From contig JAFEUB010001068.1 of NCBI GenBank assembly GCA_024529925.1, forward strand, positions 1,048,001 through 1,112,000: a stretch of 64,000 bases of DNA, written 5' to 3'. Source of the stretch: Ophthalmolycus amberensis (taxonomy: Eukaryota; Chordata; Actinopteri; Perciformes; Zoarcidae). This document shows, in pieces, positions 26,301-38,229 of the stretch. The notes below the pieces were generated by a model, which made no database searches, was not told the DNA's origin, and saw only the letters and a program-made list of their open reading frames with translations. Both the position numbers and the translations under genes were made by a program. Positions within the stretch are counted from its first letter, which is position 1. The number at the start of each line of letters is the position of its first letter.

Positions 26301-26925
26301 CAAAAACGTGTTTGTTGCAATCTTACAGCAGATAGCAGCGTCCTTGGGAGCTTCAAAGCTGATTCAATACAAACAAACTGTCTCAGAAGCTGCGACAACA
26401 ACTCCCACGTAGACAGTACTTATGTTTTGTAGATGGCATTGCGTGTGTCATTTCCAGAACTTGAAGGCTTTGGGAGTTTGGTGCCTACCTTCTTTGGCCA
26501 CTTGCCAGAGTTCAAAAGCTACTGTGAAGGCCTGGGCCACCGTCAACGCCACGGCCTGAGCCTGGAGAACAGAAGATACACTTTGTTACAGATTGGCCTA
26601 CAAAAAAAAAATACATCACTGTTTACCAAACTCAAAAAACCTAAAGCTGCAGATGGTAACTTTTATAAAAATACCTTTTTGTCATATTTGCTCAAACAGT
26701 CACTATATCCTCACAGTAGTGCTCCTCTGCTCGGATTGGTTTTTGAGCACGGTGGAAACTTGCAAGTTACATTGAGAGAAAGAAAAAAACAACCCGAACG
26801 TTTCACAGATTATCTGTCTCGTTCACTACTTTTAGGATATAGTGACAGTTTGAGCAAATATGAGAAAAAGGTATTTATATTACCAAAGTTACCAAATGCA
26901 GCTTGAAGTATCGACAGAATAAGAG

Positions 26926-26963
<38 letters not shown>

Positions 26964-29900
26964 GGCATGATCTTCAATAATGTCTCCCATTTCTAATCAA
27001 AATACATTTATGCATGTCTCAAGTGAGAAATTTGATTGTGTGAATTATTATAGAAAAAGTACTATTGACCATTAGTCTGTGGTCATATCTGGTCTGCAGA
27101 TATAGACTAGTTACTTTCTGTGCTTTTACTTAAAGTAACAAACACATTTTGGTAAACTCTAAGTAAAGATGACTCGCCCTGGAACGATTTAAATCGGAAT
27201 AATGCTTTTCATTCATTAAGACCAGACCTCGGGCTACTTAGACGGATGGAGAATGTATTTTAATCACAAAGCCATCAAAGGGCAATAGTCATGTCAAAGT
27301 AGTCAACGCTGGGACTGAAGAGCGGTTCTAGACGAGGACAAAGAGTTCATCACCACTGTCTCCATCAGCAGGACGAGTACTGAGGAAGTACTATCATCAT
27401 ATTATCATTATTATCATCAACTGGGAGAGAGAAGGGGACGAGTGTGGAAGCATGTAAGACGAGAGGAAACGTGCCCTTCTGTTTCTCGACACACAGGAAG
27501 ATGACAGACGGTTCGGGCAGCGAGACTTCTAGGGTTTCCTCTTAAGAATGGAAGATGAGAAAGAGGAGCCGTCATGTCAGAGAGGCACCGGAGGAAAAAG
27601 CAGAGTTGGAGCTGAAATGATGTCTCAAAAGGAATGAAAAGCACTGGGGATGCTGGGCGTCGCCAGGTTTTACTCAGGAAGTGAAACTAAAGCTAGATGA
27701 GATAACCCACCCAACCACGAGGAGCGGTTTACCCCACCTCAAACTCAAAGCAAACGGAAAATTTAAATAAATCACTGCACTGGAACTTCATTTATATTCA
27801 TCACACATTAAACATTCTGTACTCAAACAACTTACCACTTTCCTCTTGGAGCAGAGGTAGGCGTGGCACTCCAGGGTCCCATTGAGGGTGTTTTGAGCGA
27901 TATAAGCAAACACTTTAGCGTGCAGCTTGTCCACTGTGCAGTAGGATATTCTGCAGGCCAGAGGTGACAGGTTGGAGGAGCAGCACCGAGGCGAGGAGAG
28001 GTCACAGGGTAAGCTCAGCTGCACGGCAATGCTCTCGTCGGGTTGTAAACTTGCACTTAGCGGCTTCGGAAGAGCAACAACGCCGTTAATGATTGATCTG
28101 AAACATACCTGTATATGGAGACATTTTCCAGGAGTTTGTTGGTCGAGCTGTCGTTCAGGACGATTCCCTGAGGGGAGACCTTCAGAGCAACCTTCAGAGG
28201 CTTCTTCCCACCGGCTTTAGCCTGTTACAGACACCATTATTAAAGAGAGACGTTGGTTTCATAGCATGCTAATGTCTTCTGTACATACAAAATACTTTAA
28301 AAACACATTTTGATCCCCAATGTACAAAATACTCAAAGTGGAGTGGAAATTTAAATCCATCCGACTGATTTTTTAAGAATTAAGTTCCCCATGGACAAAA
28401 CATACCATACTGTGTCTTAGTGATGGAAGCGGTTCAGTGCATTTCCAGCCACCGGCTTTTATGCACATTTTCAATTTGCACTTAAAAAAGTCTGTGTGGA
28501 AATATTCAGAAAAGTTGAAAAATAACGAATACACAAAATTATATTTCTGCCCTTGGCTGACGTGGAAAAGTCGGCGTACGGAGAAAAGCAAAATGCGACA
28601 GAGTGCAGTGGAAAGGAATCGCAAATGAATCACGGCGTACACAAAGACTGACTTTTGAGTTTTTACTCAAATTGCGGCAGACAAGGACATTAGATGCGTC
28701 TGAAAACGGGACTCTTCAGCTCCTTTAATTATGAGTCATCTCGCTGTGTCCTCTTCTTCCGCAATGGTTCAATGGCACCCGGCTGGAGAATTAGAAACAT
28801 CAACTGCTTTTTCATTTTCCCAATTTCCTGGAACTTCGGCGCAAATTTGTGCTAAATTTGGATGGAAGCGTGACAATAATGTCAGGGGAAAACTTTATAA
28901 ACCCAATTTTACTTTATCTGAAGAAATGGCACGATCATTGTTGAGTTGAGAAATTCAACATCAGAAAAACCTGCAAATTTTTAAATACTAAATTGCAGGT
29001 ATTTACATTACAAGCCATCAGTTTCATCACTTGTTATTCATTGTGCCAGATTTATACCTGTTAACTACGTGTTTAAACAAAAGGAGTGAAAAAAATAAAT
29101 GTAAAACAACAATGAGAATATCAGTAAATAAAATGAGTTCATGGAAGATGGGCAGAGTGAGGGGGAGACCCTTTCAAACAAACGATTGACAGGATAATAA
29201 ATAAAAGTTGTTTCAAAAAGTACTGATTTTGTAGAGACAGTGTTCCAACAAGGGCAAGGTGCTGTGCAAGACGTCCCAGCATGTATAGTCCTTGTAGATG
29301 TAAAGAGACTGTATGACATCCTGAATGACATTATTACCACAGCTCTCACCGTGGCCACGATCCTCTTTACTGCTGCAGCCGACAGGTCCTCTCCTTTGGG
29401 CTGGTCCACGAGTGTCATGCCCAGGTGACGGAGGTTAAAGGTCATGCCCTCGACGATGGTCTCCCGTGTGTCGGTCCAGTTCTCTGGAAGCTCTGCAGAT
29501 AAAATAAAACAAAAACACATTTAAAAAAGGAGAAGAGTGCGTCAGTAAATAGATCAACAGGAAACTGTTGGTGTTGAGCCCACGCATCAAGTTAAAAACA
29601 TCCAATATTAGTTACACTTTCACAGGCGCTATGACTCGCCTGCCTTCCCCCTTTTCCACTTCATGTTCCAAAATAAATGATTTCAAAGAGCTGGAGAAAA
29701 ACACAAATCAGAGGAAATGTAAATCGCCAATGTTGAACTTAAAGTCGAGACATTTCATCTGCTCGCTCCCTGAAGTGGAGAGGCACAGCAGGGTATCTAG
29801 GTCAGAGGTACGCTTTATGTAAAGTAAATACTTCAACTCCAAAACAACTTATAGGGCTCGACAATGAAAAGGCAAAGCGTCAGGAGCAAGTATACATGGA

Positions 29901-31521
29901 CTCTGACATGCTGTGATGAGAGGGAAGTGGGGTTTAATGCATCCCAAACGAGGCCACATACGTCCCTCTAGTCTCACTGTTTGTGTTCAAAGAATGGAGA
30001 AGATAGCACATCGATATGTTTGCTATGTAATAACTGGAACCAGCGGAGGAACAGTTGCTATCTGCATGTGGTGTCTTATCAGTTTGTGTATGGTGCCGGC
30101 CGGCCCTGACCCTCTGGCTGTGTTTACGGAGATGTCCTCAGAGAAAGAACAGAGGGGGGAAAAAGGGGGGGGGGGGGGGGGGGGGAAGAGGAGGGTGAGG
30201 TAGAAAAACATCCCCATTACCTAGAAATCCATCCTCCGAGCAGTGAGCTGCCTCTGGGTTTTAGTGGCGCATACCGCACACACGCACATTCCCACACACT
30301 GTACATGAAGGACTGCAGCTAAAAGATGATTCTGTTAAAAAGGGCCGGGACTCATTTTCTGAAATATGAGAATCGATTTCAAGGATTTACAAGACTAAGT
30401 GAAACCCTTCCATTAAAAGTAGCTCAAGTTTAAAACTGGTGTTGTGAATAATGACACTGATTCATCCCAAAGATTCCAGCTTCACACGTCGTCTGTCATT
30501 CTGCAGGCTACTGTTAAAGCCTCGAGGGACATCAAGACTAAGAGTCTACAGCACCGCAGCACCTCGCATGACAATCCAATCCAATGCTTTCAGCTCACTC
30601 TCTAATATCTGCCGACTGGCTTTCATTGTGGCCGTAAGTGACGATTTGGCGAAGCACTCGTTAATGTGAAAAGGTTTACTTGTGCCAATTGTTGAGTTGA
30701 CATCTCCTGCCACAACCACAAACGGGATTACATTTTATACAGTTTTATGGAAAAGGTCACCAACATGGTGTCACTTTTAAAGCGGATACTTTGTTTCATC
30801 CGCCTTCCAAAACAATAGCAACAGCAAAAACAAGATACAAACTTTCCATTTAAACCCAAAAGAACTTCATTATGTTATCTAAGGCTGTCGCTAAATCAAA
30901 GAAAGTTAGTTTATTTAATCAACAGAGCTGTAAAAAGGAGTTGATCCACAAAGAAGCACTACTTTAAATGTTGTGTTTACCACAGATGTACCCGTTTCTT
31001 GAAATAAGTCACTCAGCATGAAAAAAAAGTATAAAAAACAACTTATTACCCAACGAAAGCTTTGTCGACTAAGACCAAAAAATGACTGAAAAGGGGACAG
31101 CCACACTTTCAACAACTCTTTACTGAAGCAGCTTTCATTGCAGGTTTAGAGCCCTCAGTAAACTCCCCTCACTATTGTGGACCAGCTGTGGTAGCGGTCC
31201 AAACCGTCACAATGGAGAAGGACCGCCCCCCGCATGGCCAACCCGCCTGAGAACACGGCAGCAGCGCGGGTACAGTACCAGGCACCGCCGAGCCAGAGAA
31301 TGTGGACGGCTCCGGGATCAAAAGGTCACGGGAGCGACACCTGCGAGGAAACAGCTGTGTGCACGTGTGAGCCGAGGCCGAGTGCAAACCAGCCGACCCG
31401 GCTGTAAATACACGTCCGCCTCACTGTTTGGAGATTATCCACCGGGTGGGAGAAACAAGACTTTTGTGATGGCAGGGTAAGAGGAGGCGTCTTGGATGAC
31501 AGAGGAAAGAAAGATAAAACA

Positions 31522-31562
<41 letters not shown>

Positions 31563-34500
31563 ATCCCCCCGCTCCTTCGTCATCTATCCAATCCAACACT
31601 AATGGAGGAGTATCCATTTCATGTATCAAAGCGCAGAGCCTTTGTTGAACACTGTGGCAACAAAACGTGCTGATGCAAAAAAAAGGTCCAACTGACAAGC
31701 GATTCACATCCTGGCTGATTTGTGCCTCTAAACCAAACAGTGAATCACTGTGGAAACCACCAACTGTGGCCCTAAAACTTAGGACCACTACAGAGCCAAA
31801 CAACCTTTAAACAAAAACTACAACTTCTGCCCCCATTTAGCTTGTCTTTCTGGCTCCACTTACATCCACACAGGTTCCACACAAATCCAAATCCTTCTGA
31901 GTGCATGTGCTGGTTTCTACTGATGCAGAGCAATGTAAAGCGGGAGAACGTGTTGGTTCTGAAGTCTCTGCAGCTGCAAAGTTAAACAAACAGTTCAGAG
32001 GCATTTAGCCTCAAGTTGACTCACCAGGATGAAGCGTTGATGGGCCAAATAAACACAAACTTCCATAACTGTTACAATGCAAAACAGACTTACCGAGTCA
32101 CTTGGTTTAGGAGAACTAGCGGGTTCTTAAACAGGCCAAAATCTGTCAATTAGGTGAGATCATCGACTCTTTTTTCCACACAAGTTACTTTGTTCAACAG
32201 CATTCTCATTGAAACTAATGAAGTGATGCAGTTTGTTTTATTTTGTCAAAAGAAACCAAACTTGAAAACGTGTTCCTACCGATGGTCGTTTGTTCAAATG
32301 CTTGTTGGATGTTGATTTGACGGGAAAAAAAAGATTAATAAAAAGATCATCTGCTGCCCAATAAAACCGTGAAGCACAGCTCTAAAAATGTGTTCAGTTC
32401 CTCATGTTTTTGCAGCTGCAGAGCCCGTGTGTTGGGATGATTTAAATTTGAGAGGACCTTTAAGCAGACATAAATCTCAACAACACAAGTATTCACTCGA
32501 CATATCGGTCTACATCATAAAGGAGCGCAGACACATCCTGCGTAGAACTGCAGCCCTCTGGCACTGGACAATATTACTGGTGCTATGAAGGCATGGTCCC
32601 TGTGCAGTAGGTGTCGGGCTGTTTAGAGTTATTACCTCAGAAAACATTTTAGAGTTTATGGTCTCAATCTCTAGTTTCAAGTCTTCTTCAATGCAGTATG
32701 TTTATTTAGTAAATTATAGTTAATTTAGAGTAAAATAGACCATAAAGCAGGGTATGCTTTAGGGCGGGGCTACACAGTGATTGACAGGTCGCTATCAAGG
32801 AGTCATCTGTGTTTTCATCTTACAACTTTAACCCTTTTCAGTGCGTTTTCACTTCATGATAGTTAAATGTAACATTTTAAGTTGCCTAAAAGTGTAATTT
32901 AGAATCACAATATAGCATATATATGAAATAAGCACACGTAAAACCTATTTTTGTGTGAAATAAATACCTGACAAATGAAAAGTACTGAGTATTTTGACTT
33001 TCAATTAAGAACTCGACTGCTATACGACAGTTTCAGGTAAAATCATATATCATAAATATTTCCAGCTATACACTGACCATGTCTACGTGCATGCACACAG
33101 ATACAGAGAAATCAGATTAAGACAAGTTTGAGTTAACGGAGTTTAAATCTGATTATTTGCGAAATCTAAGTCAGTATGTGCTTGTTATTGTCAATTTAGA
33201 CGATGCAATATCTCTATATATGATTTCATCCTGATAGGACTCCATTGAGAGACAATCGATCATCATATTGACTCATTGCACAGCCCTAAGTGATAGTGGA
33301 AGAGTACCAGCAGAAATAGAAGAGGAGAAGCCTCATCCATGAGCAAACTCCTCTCCAGAATAGAAGAGCTAACGACAGAGCAAGTGCCATGCGTCGCTGA
33401 AATAACTACTTCATAATCAGATAGAAACGTTGCCATCCTGGCAGTTTTGCCAAACTGACGACGAGCCATTTGAGAAGGTCCCTATATAGAGAGAAGGCCT
33501 CTCTTCTGCAGACAGGCCCCCTCTGGCTGGTTCTGGACTCTGGCAGCGTGCCGGCGTGGGTCGTCTAGGGCGACCAAAGCAGGCCAGTAAAAGCAAAGAA
33601 GTGGGTAAGGAGCAGGGAGGCCTTTGCCATTTAAAAACGATGCAGTCTCCATCGATTGAATAGGTTTCTCCTCAATGCAGACATGTTAAGTTGAGCGGCT
33701 AAGCCTATAGAGACACATCAATGGCAATATTGGCGCAAAATGCTGGTTCTTAGGTGCTCCAGCTCTATTGGTGTTCACCTGACTGTGTCCCGTAGGCGAG
33801 AGTCGGACTTGGGACGTCGGGCTTTGGGCAATATGGGTCAGCGCTGGTGAGGAATGTGTGCCCTGCAGTCTAGAGAAGACCTGGTAATCTATACTACAAT
33901 ACACCACTTCTGTAAACAAGTGGGTCACGAGCTGCATCCAGGAAGCTTTTCATTTCACTAATTATAAGATTAAGAGCCCAATTAAAACAAAAACAAAAAA
34001 GGCCTCATGCAAACACTTGAGACGGAATAAACCAGCTCACAGTCAGAGAAATGTTACTTCACTTAAAAAACAGGCTGGTTTAAAACTTGTACAACATAAA
34101 ACGGGTTCACATTGAACATTTGAATGCTTGGTTCTTCTTAGATTCTGTGTTGCTTCATTAAAACAAGCGATGGTGCAGAGCACTCCACACAGCCTGTGCA
34201 TGTTGGGACTGTACTCGTCTTCCGATAGTAAATACATTAACATCTGGCCCTCACCCATTCACACAGAAATGTGCTGGCGAGACATCTGTCCGCGTGGACG
34301 AGTGCATCTCGGATTCCCGAGGGCGTTGCTACCTCCTTCCCCTCAGGTGAGTCTGTCTACTCCACCCAATGTGTTGTAATGATCGCATACTTCACAATGT
34401 CCTCTCCGATGGAATTTAAAATAGACCGGCTTGAACACGAGCCAACCAGGAGCCTTGCACCGACTGACTCGCGGCATTCCTGGCTTGTCGTCTTGGTTAC

Positions 34501-35392
34501 AAAGCCACCCAGTACCCCCCCCCCACCCGAAACTTCACAGCCAGGATCAAGTGAGATTTAGCTTACAAAGTGGCCCTTGAGTGCTACAATGGGCAACCAG
34601 AGTGCCTTATTAGACTTTGATGTTAATGTTGCAGTGTGAGCGAGCTCCTGACCTGCTGAAGGGCCCTTGAGCAAAACACACAAAAAAATCACTGTAAATT
34701 CTATCGCTGACCCCTGACCTCGACACTTCCTCTGGTAAAGGAGATTGGGATTATCTACAAATCCAAAAACCTGCTGTAGTGAGAACATGTGTAAAGACAA
34801 CACAAGGGACTTCTCTTCAAACATGTGATTTAACTATCTCATGAGATAACTTCATACATATAAATAAACATGATGTTCAGAGTTAAGTGTCCTGTTTGTT
34901 CTTGAGGCTGGGATGTAATGTTTGTTTCTGCCTGGTTTCAAAATAACATTTATTTCCGGACAAATTCCTCAAACAACATTTAACCGGAATTAAACGGAAC
35001 CAAAGAAGAAGAAAATCGCTTCTTTAAGTATATATACATATATATATTTGTAGTTGTTGTCCTTTTATCCAACAAAGCGAAACGTTTGTATTGTTAACAT
35101 TCACAAGTTAAAAATATGTTAAACTTTGCTGCAACAGCTGTTTTCCCTTTTATTAAACAAAACGTTAAACTTTGACAGAGTGAGTTTACACGTGTGACGT
35201 CATTTTGTTACCATAATTAAGATAAAACACACAGCTATAAGCACAAACGTTCAACTTCTCCAAACTAAATGTAGCTTTTTTCTCTCAAACTAACGACTAC
35301 TTCTTACTTCTGTGTCTGCCGGCAGTCCAGGACTGTTTCGCCATACTCGGGCTCCGGATAATAGCTCTGCCAGCCGACTTCAGTGCATCCAT
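23361..35392 (-). CDS. ldlrap1: Low-density lipoprotein receptor adapter protein 1 (ARH)
   Basis: Nine coding exons: 35308-35392, 29350-29492, 28109-28221, 27836-27950, 26489-26561, 26173-26268, 25349-25479, 24881-24915 and 23361-23505. They total 936 nt (311 aa; human is 308 aa) with all phases consistent. The protein is a clathrin adaptor that links FxNPxY tails of LDL-receptor family proteins to coated pits. It starts MDALKSAGRAIIRSPSMAKQ. The PTB domain (about residues 40-170) includes LPENWTDTRETIVEGMTF, VSIYRISYCTVDKLHAKVF and ECHAYLCSKRK. A clathrin box follows as LLDFD. The AP-2 beta-appendage helix DGLDEAFSRLAVSRTNPQ keeps the key Phe, Leu and Arg. It ends DDIFGF. The strong GACATGG context favours the 35392 start, although the frame stays open upstream to 35563. 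Intron 1 is about 5.8 kb. The a/b paralogue is not decided. Confidence 0.97.
26646..26903. mobile_element. Foldback MITE in an ldlrap1 intron
   Basis: Inverted arms of about 65-70 bp: 26646-26711 runs from GCTGCAGATGGTAAC to CACTATATCCT, and 26834-26903 is its near-perfect reverse complement. The core between them is short and non-coding. This matches a foldback type that I recall as common in fish introns. It lies between the exons at 26489-26561 and 27836-27950. Confidence 0.75.
26927..26963. repeat. (AAT)n microsatellite
   Basis: Uninterrupted AAT/ATA trinucleotide run in an ldlrap1 intron. Confidence 0.9.
30165..30185 (+). repeat. Poly-G run of 21
   Basis: Homopolymer in ldlrap1 intron 1, one of several long G/C runs in the window (also 37895-37907 and 55031-55046). 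Confidence 0.95.
31525..31561 (+). repeat. (AC)n microsatellite
   Basis: Perfect AC dinucleotide tract in ldlrap1 intron 1. Confidence 0.95.
32627..32806 (+). mobile_element. Fragment of a dispersed fish non-autonomous element
   Basis: Shares a long block with 61840-61960: TAGTTTCAAGTCTTCTTCAA, then AGACCATAAAGCAG and ATGCTTTAGGGC. Here it is followed by GTGATTGACAGGTCGCTA. Two diverged copies in one window support a dispersed repeat, and this sequence is familiar from percomorph genomes. Confidence 0.7.
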
Positions 35393-35580
35393 GTCGGCGT
35401 TTGAAGCTGCAGAGGAGTCGGTGAAGTTTCGCGGAGAGAAGTGTTGTTGACCACCGGACTGTTGATGGAGGAAGATGGACTTGTGGTGCCTTCGCGTGCT
35501 GTCAGAAATACCGCAATTTACGAGCTCAGCGCACGTGAAACCAGCCCGCACGAGAGAAGGCATGCCGCATTTGCGTAAAA
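35393..35580 (-). promoter_or_regulatory. ldlrap1: ldlrap1 5' region with open upstream frame
   Basis: The exon 1 reading frame continues upstream without a stop to an ATG at 35563, adding 57 codons. Human LDLRAP1 starts at the inner MDALKSAGRA, so the extra stretch is most likely 5' UTR. An extended isoform cannot be excluded. Confidence 0.45.
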
Positions 35581-36493
35581 TGGGACATTTGAAAACCGTT
35601 TAAATTCAGACGGTACGAGAATAATACACTCAAGGCAATACAAGGACAAATTATTAGTTTTTAGTATATATTTGTGCACTTAAAAAAAAATAGTGTATCG
35701 GTGTATTAGTCAGTTACTAATTATCTATAAAACTTCAATTATACTTCCTTTTTATCTTCATATTGTATATGAGCACTTGTTCCGTTGTTTCATTGCACTT
35801 GAATGTGGCACAGTTGAGATGTGACATTTAGTCACATCACTAACTTTATTAAAATACATATATTTTCAGATTTTAATTTGTTTTGATGTGTAGTTTCTAT
35901 TGTTCTCTGAAGTTTCGGATGCTATAACCTTTTGTGAATAGAGCTTGTATAGCGTAATCTTCCCAGAACTGAGCAGCTAACGGCTCAAAAATATGTACTT
36001 TACATTTATTTCTGCTTATTACGACACAGACACAAAACCTGCAGAACAAAGCAGCTCTGTGCCCTCAACATTTCTATTTAAAAAAAGTATATTTGGTTGT
36101 GATGTCTGCCTTAAAGCAACTGAATGTAACGTGTCGATGAATTTCCTATTAAGAAATAGGTATTTACAAGGAGCACCTGAAGGCATCATAAAACCACAGG
36201 GCAACCACTTATTTTCTGATTTTAAACACTGGCGCAACATATTTATAGACAGAGGATGTCAACAATATTTATCTAGCTATGCTGAATGTTTCATGTAGGA
36301 TTTGTTGGCTTCATGTGAATGCATTACATTTGTGAACGTAGAAAATTTGGCAGTTAGGTATTTGTATTTGTGGTGATTTTGGGTTAAAATTTCAGCTTCT
36401 TGCCAAGAGTCATAAGAAGGAAAACTCGACACACAGATGATGACGCGCACACTCACACACTGAACAGCTTGCATTGCCACCAGCAACACTTTC

Positions 36494-38229
36494 TTTAATA
36501 GTGATGGCCAAAGTGAAAAGAGTGACACAGCCACCATCACTTTGAGTAAAGAAAAAAAAAGCATGGCGGAACAATGAAAAGATAAAACAAAAGCACTTCT
36601 CCTTTTTTCCCCCAACTTCCTTCAACACAAACCTATAAAAGCAACTTCAGAACTGAATTCACAACACCAGAGCGATCCACCACAAATAATACTTCTTTTT
36701 TTTTTTCCCCCAGGTAGGCAACATGACAGCACAACATGGTCAAAATGGTTCATTTCCCCCCAACACATCACATTCACAGAATCCTTCCTGGTAGAAAACA
36801 TAGGAAATCAACTGAATATGATGGGAAATATCAAGGAGGAGCCACTCAATACAGGTTTCTAACAAATAAATAAAACGGGAGTTTACTGACCACCTGCTGC
36901 TTGGCCACGATCAGCCCCGAACCTTGTAAACACAACACCATCTGAACATGGTCTAATGACGACAGCACTCGTTATGCTAGCTACGTCGATCGAAGTATGG
37001 ATGGGCAACCGAACATCAACACTTGGCACTTCAGAACGGAAACAAACAAAGAAAACATTCCTCAGTAAGTTAATGTACATCGTTGTAAACAGCTAAATGC
37101 CGACTCTTATGAGAGACAATCAGTTTGGTTGGCGTTTTGGCGCACCAAGACTCTGTCACTGTGAAATGACGCGTACCATGTCCAGTGTTCTGTTTTCCCT
37201 TTAAGTCCGTGACATCGTGATCAACTGGTTTTAGCCTTTGAATACTGAATTGAAAGGATCAGACTGAGAGAAGTCTTGAATGAATGAATCAGAGCGAGAG
37301 AGAGAAACACGGCTTTGAAGCTTGATGCTTTTTTTGATCCCAGGATTGCAAAGTATGTGGTTTCTGCATCTTAAAAAGAGAACGGCAAGGCACTGTAAAA
37401 TCTGCAATCACGGTAACGACCGGTTACCTCGACATCATTAAATCCGGTGAACAATGTGGCCTAACGGGTTCTAATTTGGTCCAGAGGGAGAGGAAAGGTG
37501 TCTGCAGCAGAACAACAGGAGAACGTTAACATTTTGGCAGTGCCTGGTCAAATCTAGCAATAAGAGTTTTTCTGGTTTTGCTTCGACTAACCGATAATCC
37601 CGGAGGCTTCAGCGTGAAGAGGATGAATCATATTGGAACATCTGAAGGACGCAGCAAACGTTTATCCGTTCAATATCTTTTAGAAGAAATGTACAACGTC
37701 GTAAAAACTGAACTGAGACGTTACAAAACAAACGATCATGGATTTCAGTGAACGGGGGAAACAAAAGCATGAATAGTTTTGACATTCATGTACCTCTAAC
37801 TGGGCTTCACTTCACAGGAAACTGTCTTCTGTCTAAATACAAAGCATCATGTAGAAACGTCTGTGTGTCGGTTCACTTTAGAAGAACATATGGCGGGGGG
37901 GGGGGGGCATGAAGTGATGCATGACGGCTCTTCGGGAGACTTTTGACCAATGAATCGTGTGTTCCTTTCTCCCCCTTCAAACAGATCACGCTGGCTAATG
38001 GCTAAATCCCAAAACTCCAAAAGAAAGTCAAGATTGTACACAACCCTCTCAAAAGAATAGTTCTCATAATAGAACCAAAAACACACATATGTATGGAGGG
38101 GGCTGGTGTCTGTATGTGGTACATTAGAGTGCAAAGACCTGTCAGGGGCTGGTAAACAAAAAGCAGAGCGCTTCGCCAACGTAAAGAAAGAGACAAAGTT
38201 CTGTCTGAGGACACGCGCGGCTGTCAGAG
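36494..38229 (-). other. maco1: Probable maco1 3' UTR
   Basis: No other gene is seen between ldlrap1 exon 1 and the maco1 stop. A minus-strand ATTAAA at 36494-36499 could end the transcript, and an AATAAA further on (about 36005-36010) is an alternative. Contains a 13-base G run at 37895-37907. Confidence 0.4.

Larger units (their letters stand above)
29493..35307 (-). other. ldlrap1: ldlrap1 intron 1, about 5.8 kb, no gene seen inside
   Basis: Bounded by the exon 1 donor gtaagaag (minus strand) and the exon 2 acceptor tatctgcag. It contains a 21-base G run (30165-30185), an (AC)n tract (31525-31561) and a MITE fragment (32627-32806). The GC-richer part near 31150-31450 has open frames on both strands but no recognisable protein. 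Confidence 0.75.

Noticed and set aside
26433..26906. 157-codon plus-strand frame
   Set aside because: It crosses antisense ldlrap1 exon 5 and both arms of a foldback MITE, so it is not a gene.
31172..31480. GC-rich open frames on both strands in ldlrap1 intron 1
   Set aside because: No recognisable domain, no coherent splice sites, and both strands are open because of composition.
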